From NCBI GenBank assembly GCA_022410635.1, contig JAJVDF010000282.1, positions 948,275-1,012,274 of the forward strand: a DNA stretch of 64,000 bases. The letters run 5' to 3'. The first letter of the stretch is position 1. Every line of letters begins with the position of its first letter. Positions 1 to 11,260 of the stretch are shown piece after piece. Under the pieces are notes generated by a model. It did no database searches and was not told where the DNA came from. It saw nothing but the letters and a program-made list of their open reading frames with translations. A program made the translations under genes and the position numbers. Source of the DNA: Tretioscincus oriximinensis. Lineage: Eukaryota > Chordata > Lepidosauria > Squamata > Gymnophthalmidae.

Positions 1-247
1 AAAGATAGTTTGCTTTGCTATGAGATTTGTGTAAATGGCAAGTCTGTTACAGTATGTATATTACTGATTTTCACAGCTGATTATTTGGTAGAAAATGGAA
101 TATATATTTTCAGCATTTTTGCTCATGGTTGTATTGCACTGCTAACACTATTAATAAATTGTTTCATAGAAATTGGGCAACCCCATCCATTCTTCTAGAT
201 AACAAAATGGATCTAGCAGCAGTCATTCTGAGTAACAGTTAAAGAAC

Positions 248-370
248 AGCAAAGGAGCCAGTAGCACTTTGAGACTAACTTGAGAAGAGTGGGTGGCATA
301 AGCTTTCATGGACACATCTACTTCTTCAGATGCATCAAGTTAGTCTCAAAGTGCTACTGGCCCCTTTGCT
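248..370. repeat. Foldback element, 36-bp arms
   Basis: Arms at 248-283 and 335-370 are reverse complements with one mismatch in 36 bases (AAAGGAGCC versus AAAGGGGCC), separated by 51 bases. The core AGTAGCACTTTGAGACTAAC and the flank GGACTTTCTACTGGA recur as diverged copies near 35460-35590 and 58670-58785, and more weakly near 19560-19640, so this is a dispersed repeat family with one locally inverted duplicate. Class not recognised. Confidence 0.8.
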
Positions 371-769
371 GGACTTTCTACTGGAATAACATGGCTATTT
401 CTCTGAAATTAAAGAACAGAACATCAACAGCTACAAAAGTGAAGGCAGATGCCCTTATTGCAATTACCTGTGTCTTGGTGCTTCTTCCTTTCCTGGGTCT
501 TTTTCATATTAGAGTGGACCATGAGGTTTCTCCTTCCCTGATGAACTAGGATATGGTGTCAAAGTAAAACTATATTCCAGTCCTGCTTTGTACCAGGATC
601 TGTATTCTGGATTTTGAAAACCATGAATATAGCATGATCCGTGTGGTGGTACTCCAGGAGAATGCCACTGCATGTATCATTGAAAGTTAGCATCCCCCCA
701 AGCACATGAATTTTTGCTACTGCGATGGTCTCTGCCCCACATGTTAAAAAAGGTCCTTTGTCCCGTAAT

Positions 770-870
770 TATTTATTTAATTTTCATTTCTATATTGCCC
801 TACACACAAAGATCACAGAACAATTAACAATAAAAGAAAAGCCAACATATGAAATACAAATANAATATAA
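770..870 (-). repeat. Fragment of LINE 3' end (L2/CR1-like)
   Basis: The order TTTATTTAATTTTCATTTCTATATTGCCC followed by a CTCAG-like stretch and AATTAACAATAAAAG matches the reversed 3' end shared by several squamate LINE tails also seen at 11140-11260 and 57440-57880. Short and diverged. Confidence 0.45.
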
Positions 871-2643
871 TATAATAAAACAATAGTATCTAAAGGTAAG
901 GACAGGAATATGTGATAGTTTTTTCACAGTGTTGGGAGTTATACATGAATCGTGTGCTCTTTCTTAGGAATTACTCTTGCGTTACATTGTGTTGGGATTT
1001 TTCTGGTAACCGGAGCCAGAAGTGACATGATTTGGGGGGCTGGAAGTGAAATCACAAATGGTCTCTATTTCTGGGAATGGTGCCTGGAGCGNTCATTTCC
1101 GGTCACAAAAATTTCTCCAGATCTTCAAATGCCCATAATTTTCGGGCTGATCTTGTCTGATTTCTATGCCAGATAAGTCCCAGGACTACTTTTTCAGTGA
1201 AAGGCCAGGTTAAAGAAGTGGTTAAAGAGACAATATTCTCTAGCTGGTGTTTTACTAAATTGCCACGTCAGCAGTTGGGGAGGCGAGAAGTCTTCCTGTG
1301 TACTGCTCCTTAATGAGATTTCGTCAGGAAAATCCTCTCCTGAGTTTCTGTGGCCAAACTCTGTAGACATGACCTTAGGACTGATTTTTGTTCTAATAAC
1401 AAACAAATAGGACATATATCTTTGTACAGGATTGTGCTTTATTTGTTTTATGTGGCAGTGTCTGACTCTCAGCCTGCATTATATTAACTATAAGGCAAAC
1501 AGTTTTTTCCATTTAGGTTGTTAGCATTGTATTGTAACATGTTGTAGATAATGAAAAATTATAAATAAAACATTGGAAATGCTATTGATTAGTAGATTTT
1601 TTTAATGCAGCCTAATCTTAAAATGTGTGTAGGACTTTTTTATACTGAAGGCAAGAAAATAGTTATGTTGTTNGTTGTCACATAAATTTTAGTTTACATA
1701 TTTTTAAAAAAAAAACATTAAAGTATAATTCTAAATTTCTGATTCTAAATAATTAGTCAAGTTTATTTCGTGGAATACTCGTGAGTAAAATTTATTGTTG
1801 TATTCAGGAATATTTTTTTTATTTTCATGCTTTTATTTATTGATAATTCAAGAGTATTTCAGTTGAATTATGTTGCCACGTTATGTCTTCAGAGGGGCAT
1901 AAAGTCAGTACACATGCTTCAGTAATATCTAGTTGTTTTACCCTTGTGTTTCCAGTTGGCAATTTGAAATTACGGCTTCAACTGCACTTTAAATATGTGA
2001 TAATAGCATGTGTTTCTAATAAGGGCCAGCACCATTTTGTTGAGATAGCATGAATGGTTGTCATTCATATATGACAAATGCACCTTCATCTGCGTCTTTG
2101 ATAGCCCCCTAAAACCATACCCTCAAATCAGACCGGTGAAATTAGCTGCTGTGTAAATTGTGTGTCTGAGTGGTTCATTATCTAATCACCGTCAGAACCA
2201 TAGTGATAAAGTAGCTTGAAGCAGGGAAGAGGCCTGCCAGATGATTTCAGGCCTTTTTTCCCCTCCTTTTTTTGTAATTCCTGTTTCCCTTGGAAACCCA
2301 TTAGTATAGTGCATTACAGAACTTCATAATTCTCTGACATAAACTTCATAGCAATTTTAGTGTTTACTGAATCTAATGAGTGGCTAAAAATCATCTGTAA
2401 TGTTCTGAACCATTGCATTTATTGATACTTTTATTTGATCTTCTCAGATGCTCTGGGATGGGTTGACTGTATATAACATGTATTCGTGATAGGTTTTGTG
2501 CTTTGAAAAGCACTAAATTCCTGCGATTGTTTTGAAAATAGTTATGTGTATAACTGTTAGATTATATCTCATTTGAATATAGTGTTATGTTTTGCAGATA
2601 GGTAATATTTTTTTTAAATATCTAAATTTTGCTCCTCCCAAAG

Positions 2644-2819
2644 GATCATTTGATGATGATGATATCACGCACGTTGAAGGAAGTGTTGAACCAGTTCGAG
2701 ACATTGAAATAATTCATGAAGAACTTAGGCTAAAAGATGAGGAAATGATCTTGCCAATTATAGACAAACTAGAAAAAGTGGCTGTTCGAGGAGGTGACAA
2801 GAAATTAAAGCCTGAATAT
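2644..2819 (+). CDS. OLA1: OLA1 coding exon, residues 126-183
   Basis: The exon follows a CAAAG acceptor at 2639-2643. Its first two bases, GA, complete a split arginine codon (R125 in the family), so it reads [16 protein letters not shown] and ends KKLKPEY. The donor is a perfect GTAAGT at 2820. In YchF/OLA1 proteins this segment follows the G3 region and enters the helical coiled-coil insertion that interrupts the nucleotide-binding domain. Compared with the human protein, the visible changes are conservative (AFE to SFD, D to E, I to V). The reading frame is also open upstream into the intron, but that extension has no family similarity, so I place the start at the acceptor. Confidence 0.96.
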
Positions 2820-3271
2820 GTAAGTAAGCAACTTGTCCAATAAAATAGTGATTTTTTTTAAAAAAAAGGTTTTGTTTATTTTTGCAGTATAGGTCAGATT
2901 TTAAACCAAACTGATGTGATATTTATCACCATCATATTTGAATTATCCTGGGGGAAATTAGTTGTTTAAAGTTTTATGTTGCTTTAGGTTTCTGCCTTAA
3001 AACTATTCTTCTATAACTGTAATTTGTGCATTATAACATTTCAAGAATTTAGATTTTAAAAAGAGATGGTTGTAATGGCATGCATATAACATTGATATGT
3101 CTGTAATTTTTTTCGGAAAAAGAAAAAGATTCTTATAAAAAAAGCCTGTGCATGTTTAAATTTTTACTTGAAAGTATAGTTTTAGTATTGTTCACCAGTG
3201 TTATTGCCAAGTATGTGTGTATTAAGTGTGTTTGTATACTTACCACATATATAACATGGGAGCCTTAAGAG

Positions 3272-3459
3272 TAGGCTTTGGGGGGGGGGGCTGGTTTTGG
3301 GGTCCTTACGGTTTTTGCTGGGGAAAATGTTTTTCAAAAAAAGATTTTTTTTCCCAAAAATTTTTGTTTTAATTTTTTTACTTCAGCAAAAACCAGGAGG
3401 TACCCCAAAACTGGGTTTCAAACCCTCCCCCCCCAAAAAGGGGTCATCTGGTCAGCCTA
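3272..3459. mobile_element. hAT-type MITE, copy 1
   Basis: A 188-bp non-autonomous element starting TAGGCT and ending AGCCTA, with long imperfect inverted arms built on GGTTTTTGCT/AGCAAAAACC and G-rich/C-rich runs. It is flanked by CTTAAGAG (3264-3271) and CTGAAGAG (3460-3467), an 8-bp target duplication with one mismatch. The right end GTCATCTGGTCAGCCTA is shared with 55845-56238 and the whole layout with 57999-58186. Confidence 0.75.
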
Positions 3460-3619
3460 CTGAAGAGGGCCTTGGAGTTTTGCACTTAAGTATGTGTTTT
3501 TAGTTCAGGGTTCTACCCTTTGGCTTAGTATTAGAATTTCTAGCAACAATACAGGGGAAAAAGGTAGTTTGGATCGGTTGAAGTAGGGTTAATACATAAT
3601 AGGTTGTGCTATCAACTCT

Positions 3620-3636
3620 CCCCCCCCCCCCCCCCC
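3620..3636. repeat. Poly-C run
   Basis: Seventeen consecutive C, unusually long for this AT-rich intron. The length is likely unreliable in assembly. Confidence 0.8.
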
Positions 3637-4739
3637 GCTCCCATTAGTCTCTAAAGACTGATTCATACTTGCCTTTATTCTGTACAGAAAGTGTCTAAAG
3701 GCCCTCCTACCCACATGTCTTTCTGGATTAACACTGGCTAGGAATAGTATGTAAACAGCAAATCCCTTAGATTCTGGAACAGAATAGAGCCTAAGATGCT
3801 ACTAGACACTTTTGCTCAAAACTTTAAGGGCACTCATGGGCAAATCATCTGACAATTCTTGCTCTTCTGTGGATATTCTGTAGTTTGATAGGTATATTAC
3901 TTGCATGACCCTTGATAGCTCTTCATATTAAGAAAATATTTGTAACTATTATAATCGTGTATCACTTTTTCCTGCATCCTTAAATGACTTCTTTCGTGAC
4001 TCTGAGGATGCATGTACAGCATGTTAGAAATTGCTGTTTTCCTTGATAAGCTTAGCTGAGCATTCAGCTCTCATTAATTTCCTTCCACTTTTCTTTTGAA
4101 AGCTAATAAATGCTTTGAGTGTTTGTGGCTGGGTTCTCAGGGGAGAAAAAAACGAGTGTGAATCCTGTGTGAAACCTATGTGGCCACACTGTGTTTTTCT
4201 TTAATCCAAATTCATACTGGTTTGGCACTTAAGTGGGCTCACAACAATTGGCTTTGGGGGGGATTTACCCCAAAGAACTGGGTTGAAAGTAGGTTTTCTT
4301 CATTTGTATTTTTTCTGCTCTTGCTACAGTTTGGGGGGCCCTGGCCAATGGGTGTCGTGGCTATTTCCTAGGTGGGGCTCCTTGGCAACCCTTTGTATGG
4401 CTTCTTCTTGGTTTCAGCAGGGAAAATCTTAGCCAATTTTTTTAATGTAAAATGGGTGGTAGATAAAATTTTATTGATTAGTCATCTGACCACATCAAAA
4501 GGGAAAAGAAAAATGGATGATTAAGTAACCCACATCTTCCAGCTTCTGTTGCCAGATCCCGTGATTTGTCTGGCCTGCAGGCTCTATGCTTTCAGCATAA
4601 AAAGGCTCAACCTAAGGATATTTTCTTATGTACTTTCTCTCTTCTTCAAGATAGTGCAAGAATGAAGAATGGTGGAGAGGAAGGATGGTAGTAGATAGAC
4701 AATGTGCTTGCAGAGGCCAATACACCACAACACACATGT

Positions 4740-4915
4740 CATATGCTCAGTACTAGGAGTTTTCTGCCCAGAAATCTTGCAGCGGGAGCCCAAAAATCTT
4801 ACAGTGGAGCCTGAAAATCCCACATATTTGGAGCTCTCAAGTGTAAAATGTGCATGGAGATTTTGTGATGTCATTTCTGGGGCAAGACCGGAAGTGACAT
4901 CACTTCGATTGTCAT
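4740..4915 (+). repeat. Dispersed repeat Y, TGACATCACTT unit, copy 1
   Basis: The order GAGTTTTCTGCCC, GGGAGCCCAAAAATCTTA, TTTTGTGATGTCATTTCTGG, GAAGTGACATCACTTC recurs in reverse at 36130-36245 and in shorter form at 7810-7900 and 960-1160. This shows a moderately repeated family; the class is not recognised. It abuts repeat X in both its full copies. Confidence 0.65.
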
Positions 4916-5099
4916 TCCTGGAAGCAGAGCTTCAGGGTGCCCATGATGTTACTCCCGGGTCCCGTGTATTTCTTGTAGGAAGAACGTATGAGATTCTCAT
5001 GTGATTCTCAGCAATGCATGTTCTTCCCTGTGGCTGCTGGGATTTTTTTTACCCAACTACACAACAAGATTGATGTATTTCCTTCCCCTTTGCTGCTGA

Positions 5100-5280
5100 G
5101 AGAGGGCGACACCAGTAGCACCATGTTGGGGGAATGGAGGGAGGAGTTCCCCCAACATGGCATTCCCCATGGGAAATGGAGCCATTAATGAAGGTAAAAA
5201 ATGCCAATGTAACTCTATGCGGTCCGTCACCGGATCCCCTGGGGAGCGCTCAGTGGCCGGCGCTGATTGTAACACCTCTG
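5100..5280 (+). repeat. Dispersed GC-rich repeat X, copy 1
   Basis: GTAGCACCATGTTGGGGGAA, then a GGAG-rich spacer, CCCCAACA, GGGAAATGGAG, GAAGGTAAAAA, CTCTATGCGGTCCGTCACC and GGGGAGCGCTCAG match 35968-36120 base for base over long blocks. GTTGGGGGAA and TTCCCCCAAC form an internal inverted repeat. The GC content is far above the neighbouring intron. Confidence 0.7.
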
Positions 5281-6894
5281 AAATATCCAGTGAAGCAAAG
5301 TATCTCCTGTTTCAAAAAGCAGTCAGAGAAATAAGAGTTTTCTGGAATGTCCTTATCGGAGTACACAGTTGTTCTGTCACCAGACATTTCAGTTCAAAGC
5401 AAAGATCATTCATGAAAAGGCTGAAGCAGAGATGTTAAGGCAGCAGAACTGGCCAGAACTGGCTTCAATATTGTTAAAATACATTAAAAAGGAATGGTCA
5501 TGAATGAAAGAGATGTCCTGTAGGGTACAACAGCAGCAGTTTTAAGGACAAGAATCTCTTGTCCTTTGTTTCTCCTGTCATGTTTGTAGATTCTTTGCCA
5601 TCTTAAGATCTTCTGGAATTCCTGACTGCAGTTTTGTCCTTGTGAAATATTCTTTCCTATCCTGCTTTGATCGAACCCCATCTCCCTAGTTTGCTACTGA
5701 ACGTTTCCTGGAGAGAGACTGATAAGATACTATACTTTGTCCTCAGCCTGGGCCCAAGATAATGGGGCATATCCTGGAGCTTCCTAGTCTTCATAGAAAT
5801 AGCTTCATCGTATCTGAACGAAGCATGTAGCAAAGGCTATTAAAGGCACTTAGGCCATAACCAGACATCTACTTTTAGACCAACTTCAGTTCTTCCTTAA
5901 AATCAACAGCTTATAAACAAAAACTGCTTACATGCTTTTCCACAGGCTATTTGTGGGGTTGCTCAATTTGGATAATCTCCAGACTGTGACCACATTGTTG
6001 CTTTATCTGGATATAGGTAAGCCACCCATCTTCCCACTGGACCAATCACTGTTTGTTTGGGTGTTCCCTGGAGGTGAGAGGCATGTTCAGAGCTGGTGTG
6101 CTTACTCACCTTCTTCTGCTCATTGACTCTTCAACTATCACTCATTTCAAGTTTAAATCTGAGGGCTGAACACCTCTTTCCCAGACACACACACACCCCT
6201 TTTGTTATAGCTATAGACAGCTGAGAAGCAGCATTTTTTTCCATTTTTAAAAAGCAGTTTCAGGACTTCAATGCAAAAATAGTGAGTGTGACTGCTTGCC
6301 ACCACTTACCTTTCCTCTCATTCCATATCTGATCGTCCTGTCAGTTGCAGATTGTGATGATGTGTGAGTGCCCAGCAACCAATGTAAATTGGCTTGAGGA
6401 AGAGTTCTTCAGCTAAATGTGTGGACATATCTGGGTCAGTTTCAATCTGTATGGACCAGTAAGACAGAGAAATTATTTGACCGTGGCCTTAGTTATGCTA
6501 AGCAGATTAAAGTACATTTATCTCAGTTTCCCTGGTGAAAATCAGGGCTCCATCAATTAACACATAGTTCAAAACAGAACAGTATAGTAGCTGATGCACC
6601 AAAGATTTTCCTGCAGAAATGAGCATCCAGTGGATTTGTTAATTACTATATTCCCTTCATGCATATTTACTATTGAATTGTTCTGTTTGGGCTGTTGACT
6701 TTGTTCTGCCTCTAAGTCACTGATTTTGCTTGTATTCTTTCAGAGCCTGGTTACAAGTAGTGACAATGTGTAAGGGATAATCAAGATGCTAAAAGTAGTT
6801 TGTTTTGCGCATCAAAGGAGGCTGTATATTCCTTTATGAAAAATATCTTAAAATGAGAAAATAAATTATTACAGGGCAAGCAGAAACCCCTATT

Positions 6895-7430
6895 AGAACA
6901 TAAGAACATAAGTAGAGCCCTGCTGAATCAGGCCAGAGCCCATCTAGTCCAGGCTTCTGTGTCACACAGTGGCCCACCAATTGCAGCTGAGCAGTCTGGA
7001 ATAGAAGAAGGCAAAATTTTCAACTGTTCTCGACACCCAGCAAAAAGCATTTCAGGAAAACTGCCTGTTGCTCCATCTTGGAGGCAGCGTCAAAACATNT
7101 ATCCTATTAGCTGTTTATACCCTTGGCTTCCATGAACTTTTCTAATCCTGNTTTAAAGCTATCCAAGCTGCTAGTTGCCACCATCTCTTCTGGAAGTAAC
7201 TTCCATAGACCGATGACCCTCTGGGTAAAAAAACACTTCCCTTGTTCTCATTCCTCTGACCATCAGTTTCAAGGAATGCTCCCTGGTCCTAGAGAAATTT
7301 TTTTTTTTATTCACCTTATCCATCCCATGGATGATATTATGCACCTCAAATCATTGTGTTTCAGCACCAGAGCCAGCCACTTCAACAATGAGCTCCACCA
7401 AAATGGGAAGCTTCAGTGCTTCTAAAAAAG
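6895..7430 (-). mobile_element. CR1-family LINE 3' region, reverse orientation
   Basis: Begins with the octamer-type tail (AGAACATAAGAACATAAG) and AGCCCTGCTGAATCAGGCC, the reversed CR1 3' end seen in reptiles, and continues through GCTAGTTGCCACCATCTCTT and TGACCCTCTGGGTAAAAAAA, which correspond to the conserved region upstream of the CR1 terminus. It is 5'-truncated and diverged. The open frame at 7123-7425 is a by-product. Confidence 0.8.
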
Positions 7431-7809
7431 AGGCATGACATGCAAGAGGTGCAGTGGAGCTTCAGTGAGGGCTCATGGTGACAACAGATGTTGTCCACCC
7501 AGAGCAGCCCCTTCAGTGGGGCATGAGATACTGTGAAGCACTGCCCATTGTGCTTTTCACGATCTACCAGCCAATATAATTGGCTACCTACATGCCGGCT
7601 TTTCCGCTGGCTAGAGATTCACTTATGAAAAGTACAATATACATTATATAGAGCAGTGTGGTCTAGGCTGCAGGCCCAATTCCTTTTTGTGGCCCACGGG
7701 GGCAGTGAAGTGGCCAGGTGGCTGCGAGTGTCCATGTCTTGGGCCAAGACGCTGATGCTCGCAGCCACCTGGCAGCTTTGCTTGCAAAACCCTGCTTGTC
7801 TTGGGCACT

Positions 7810-7900
7810 CAAATGATGTCACTTCTGGAATCTGCTTCCGGGAATGGCACCCGGAGTGACATCACTTCCTGACCCTGCCTTGGAAGTAACATCACTCTGG
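7810..7900 (+). repeat. Dispersed repeat Y, partial copy
   Basis: ATGATGTCACTTCTGGAA and GGAGTGACATCACTTCC match the TGACATCACTT unit at 4740-4915. Flanked immediately by a CR1 3' end. Confidence 0.5.
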
Positions 7901-7999
7901 CCCTTACATTCCTATCGCCTCCGGGATGGAGCAACAGGCAGGACTCTTGAAATACCATTTGCAGGGAGTCACGAACAGGAGCAGCATATTTTGCTTTCC

Positions 8000-8115
8000 T
8001 CTGTTCGGACTGCCCAGGTGCATCTGGTGGTCCTCTGTGTGACACAGAATGCTGGACTTGATGGGCTGTGGCCTGATCCAGTATGGCTCTTCTTATGTTC
8101 TTATGTTCTTATACT
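8000..8115 (+). mobile_element. CR1-family LINE 3' end
   Basis: GCTGGACTTGATGGGCTGTG, GGCCTGATCCAGTATGGCTC and the terminal TTCTTATGTTCTTATGTTC are the standard 3' end of a reptilian CR1 family. It is the forward counterpart of the copies at 6895-7430 and 43458-43735. Confidence 0.8.
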
Positions 8116-8164
8116 AAAGTTTGATCGGGTAACCAAAGGTTGGATCACACTGATATAGAGCTTT

Positions 8165-8235
8165 GATTCTCAACCTTTTAAAGCTGCAGCCCTTGTAAGA
8201 AGCAATTTTTTTCAGGGCTCCCCTTTGTGAAAATC
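8165..8235 (+). repeat. Possible hAT-type element end
   Basis: TTTGATTCTCAACCTTTTAA followed by GCTGCAGCCC resembles the end of hAT-derived repeats that begin CAGGGGTTCTCAACC. No second end or target duplication was found. Confidence 0.35.
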
Positions 8236-8305
8236 CTGATATTTAGGGTATGGGGGAGAGGGAGATACACATAACGGTCACATCACAGGCGGCAGCCTAT
8301 CATTA

Positions 8306-8690
8306 TGCATGGATAGCTCAGCCGCTTAGGAATTCGTCTCTCGCCTGGGAGATCGGGTTTCGAAGCCCTGTGTGTGACGTGGGGAGGGGTGAGCACCTTC
8401 CACTTGCCTGTAGCTCAAGCCAACCCAGCTATTCGAAAGCATGAATTGCAAGAAATTGCAACTGACTGCAAGTAGATACATGGGAACCACCATAGCCTGG
8501 TGGGGAAGATAGAATGGAAGCCTTCTGGCAAAATATATCCTTGTAAGCTGCTTTGAGTCCCTTTGAAAGGTGAGAAAAGCAGGGCATAAGAACCAAGTCC
8601 TCCTCCTTCTTTTTCTTTTTCTTTTTCTTTTTCTTCTTCTTCTCCCTCTCCCCCTCCTCCTCCTACTTCTACTTCTACTTCTTCTACTAT
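8306..8690 (+). mobile_element. tRNA-derived SINE (A-box GATAGCTCAGC), copy A
   Basis: The head has pol III promoter boxes: A box GGATAGCTCAGCCG and B box GGGTTTCGAAGCCC. The body contains GTGACGTGGGGAGGGG and ACATGGGAACCACCATAGCC. The 3' part, GTAAGCTGCTTTGAGTCCC then GAGAAAAGCAGGGCATAAG, resembles the BovB-LINE tail used by Sauria SINEs, and the copy ends in an expanded CTT/CTC array (8598-8690). Other copies: 9263-9568 (reverse), 31293-31530 (reverse), 58366-58680 and 63838-64000. Confidence 0.85.
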
Positions 8691-9032
8691 GCGGGGTATC
8701 GCCCCCATTGAGAATAAATGATATAGAGAGATACCTGCTACCTGGTTTTGTTTATAAACTTTTTTATAGATATATCCGCACATTATCACCTGTGCTGCCA
8801 TCTTTGTTCCTTTCTCCATTGCATCCATTTATTGTTCATCCAGTTCAGCCTTTGTGGATTATGCTAAAATGTAGATCACATTTTTGAAAGTCTGGGAAAC
8901 TACTTGTTGTTTTTGGAACTCACATCTGGATTCTGCAGAGCTCATGGGGGTGTAGGATTGTAATGGAACTAGAATGTTTCTTATACCTGATGATTATTGA
9001 AATATTTTTAATGTGTTATCAATAAAACGAAC

Positions 9033-9262
9033 ACAGTTTGGTGTAGTGGTTAGAGTGTTGGACTCGTATCTGGTAGTCTCCCAGATCGATCCCCCACTCC
9101 TCCATGAAAGGCAGTTGGGTGATCTTGAGCCAGTCATAGTTCTTTTAGACTCTCTCACCCCCCCCCCCTACTCCACAGGGTGTCTGTTGTGGAGAAAGCA
9201 ACAAAAGCTGTGTGCCCCACCCTATGGTTGGCTGCCCTGAGACCTTCGGGTATAGAAGAAGA
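9033..9262 (+). mobile_element. Sauria-type SINE
   Basis: Head GGTGTAGTGGTTAGAGTGTT (A box), then CAGATCGATCCCCCACTCCT (B-box region), GGGTGATCTTGAGCCAGTCA, CACAGGGTGTCTGTTGTGGA and the end CCTTCGGGTATAGAAGAAG. This is the classic Sauria SINE layout. Its 3' end abuts the tail of an oppositely oriented SINE of the other subfamily. Confidence 0.85.
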
Positions 9263-9568
9263 AGAAGAAGAACTTGGTTCTTATACCCCGCTTTTCTCAC
9301 CTTTTCAAAGGGACTCAAAGCGGCTTACAAGGATATATTTTGCCCGAAGGCTTCCATTCTATCTTCCCCACCAGGCTATGGTGGTTCCCATGTATCTACT
9401 TGCAGTCAGTTGCAATTTCTTGCAATTCATGCTTTCAAATAGCTGGGTTGGCTAGAGCTACAGGCTAGTGGAAGGTGCTCACCCCTCCCCACTTCCAGCA
9501 CAGGGCTTTGAAACCCGATCTCCCAGACGAGAGACGAATTCCTAAGCAACTGAGCTATCCGTGCCTGC
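9263..9568 (-). mobile_element. tRNA-derived SINE, copy B, reverse
   Basis: Reverse complement of the 8306 SINE: starts with the tail CTTGGTTCTTATACCCCGCT and ends with the A box as CAACTGAGCTATCCGTGCC. It is nearly complete and joined tail to tail with the SINE at 9033-9262. Confidence 0.85.
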
Positions 9569-9689
9569 TATAGGGTGGGATACAAGTACAAATAAATAAA
9601 TAAAATTTGAGTAACATGCTGAAGTTACTTTTTAAATTTTTTGGTATGGAGCGATTCTCAGAAGATATATGAAAACACACACACCAGAC

Positions 9690-9890
9690 TATGGAACAGT
9701 TACCCCCCCTCCTTGAAATGCCTCAATCACTACCTTATGCATTCAGAAAACTCTTGAAGATCTACCTCTTTACCCTGACCTTTAGTTGAAAACAGCTCTC
9801 CATTTCTTACTTTCAGACATTGTTGTTTTAATATGTTAATTCTGGATTCATTGTTAACCACCCTGGGACCTGCTAGATTCTGACATGGCT
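9690..9890 (+). mobile_element. L2/CR1-like LINE 3' fragment
   Basis: TATGGAACAGTTACCCCC, CTCTTGAAGATCTACCTCTT and ACCACCCTGGGACCTGC match the order of the 3' end of the L2-like copy at 62230-62905 (RLWNSP..., tail with CCTGAGACATTTGGGTATAG). Confidence 0.6.
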
Positions 9891-10035
9891 ATTACTTTGA
9901 AATGTACCTGAATACCACTTCAATATGTTTGCGCAATCAGGATGGACAAATTTAAGAGATCTGTACATACCAGATGTTCACTCTTTTGTATTTGATACAT
10001 ACAGATGTTCACTGTTTGTATTTGATATGGTGCAT

Positions 10036-10102
10036 TGTGTGTGTATGTGTGTTTGTGTATGTACCGTATGTATGTACGTCTGTCTGTCTGTCTGTCTGTC
10101 TG

Positions 10103-10161
<59 letters not shown>

Positions 10162-10205
10162 ATGTATGTATGTATGTATGTATGTATGTATGTATGTACG
10201 TACGT
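10036..10205. repeat. Compound microsatellite (GTAT/TCTG/TATG)
   Basis: A TG-rich lead is followed by an almost pure TCTG array (10079-10160, one TG slip) and a TATG array (10161-10197). All frames are open here only because the unit is four bases long. Confidence 0.95.
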
Positions 10206-11139
10206 TGACATCCCAGCACATTTTATTATAGTTCTGTAAGTAATATATCTAATTCCTTGAAAGAGCTTCTGTTTATGTTGGGCTCACTCAGAGTCCTCCA
10301 GCTACTGCTATGTTATCATTGGGCATAATAAGAAAACCTACCATAAATTTGCAGACCGGCAAATACACTGACAAAACAATGCAGACGTATTTCTTTTATG
10401 GTTTTACTACTGTGTGACTTGGAGTAAGTAACCTGTTACGGAAAGTCTTATACAAATTTAGGGGCAAATTTCCAAGGGAAAGATTGACATTTCATATTTG
10501 AAGCACATCTACAGTGTGTGGCTGTATTCTTGGTCTTGATTTTTGTTTTGGTGTGCAGTGATTGTGTCATGGGCTTGTTATAAAAAATTGATTTTTCCTT
10601 TTTGATCTATTAAAAAAGACCTTAGCTGCTGCTCTAGTTTAATCCCAAGAGAACTAACTGATTGGTGTGTGTTTTTGTTGCAAAGATATTTATTTAATAA
10701 TAAAAGCATAATAATGCAACAGCAATAAGAATGTTAACAATAACAGACAACAAATACAGTTGAATTTTTTAAAACTATAAAATTATTAACATGCTTAAGA
10801 TCTCTCCGATTGAACGAAACCAAATCACATAGTTTCTAATAAGCAAATTGGACCAAGATAAGAGTAGAGCGACTGTTGATTCAGAAGAAGGAAATTGAAT
10901 CTCTTTTTCTGCAAGCTGTCTTGAAAAGTCTGCTTTAGTTGAACACCTTGCATAAGGCACACTTGATACGTTATAAGTTCCATCAACACCAAGTTTGCTT
11001 TTTCGCTCCCAGTAGGTTATCTGATCAACTCAAGTGGAAAAACAACTATACTGTATTGATTCTTTGATTGGAGTTTTGCAGAGAATTGTAAAAAGGGTGC
11101 ACATAAAGTCCCTGCAGGAATTATTTCATCACCAATAAC

Positions 11140-11260
11140 TTTTTAACTTAATTTAGTTTATTTATTTTCTCATATTTTAAATTCCTTCCTATACCCAAGG
11201 GTCTCAGAGTGGATTACAGCAAAATAGTCGTAAAACAGCTAAAACAAGACAGCTAACAAC
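11140..11260 (-). mobile_element. LINE 3' tail fragment (L2/CR1-like)
   Basis: AGTTTATTTATTTTCTCATA, TTCCTTCCTATACCCAAGGG and TCTCAGAGTGGATTACAGCA read as the reversed 3' end GCTGTAATCCACTCTGAGA...GGGTATAGG common to several reptilian LINE and SINE tails. Confidence 0.6.

Larger units (their letters stand above)
1..2643 (+). other. End of upstream OLA1 intron
   Basis: Intronic sequence leading to the exon at 2644. It contains a foldback repeat (248-370), a LINE 3'-end fragment near 770-870 and a degenerate repeat near 960-1160 sharing the motif AAGTGACAT with copies at 4740-4915 and 7810-7900. From 1200 to 2600 I see only AT-rich unique-looking sequence. Confidence 0.85.

Noticed and set aside
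2592..2643. An upstream ATG in frame with the first visible OLA1 exon
   Set aside because: The intervening codons have no similarity to the family and an AG acceptor sits exactly at the point where similarity begins.
8306..8400. A possible tRNA gene, with A box TAGCTCAGC and B box GGTTTCGAAGCC
   Set aside because: The sequence continues into the SINE body and BovB-like tail, has several copies in the window, and does not close an acceptor stem.
8415..8887. Open frames of 137 and 105 residues
   Set aside because: They come from a SINE body and its CTT/CTC tail.
9920..10239. Open frames of about 100 residues on both strands
   Set aside because: They translate the tetranucleotide arrays (repeating TDRQ, VCLS, YIHT) and have no protein-like composition.
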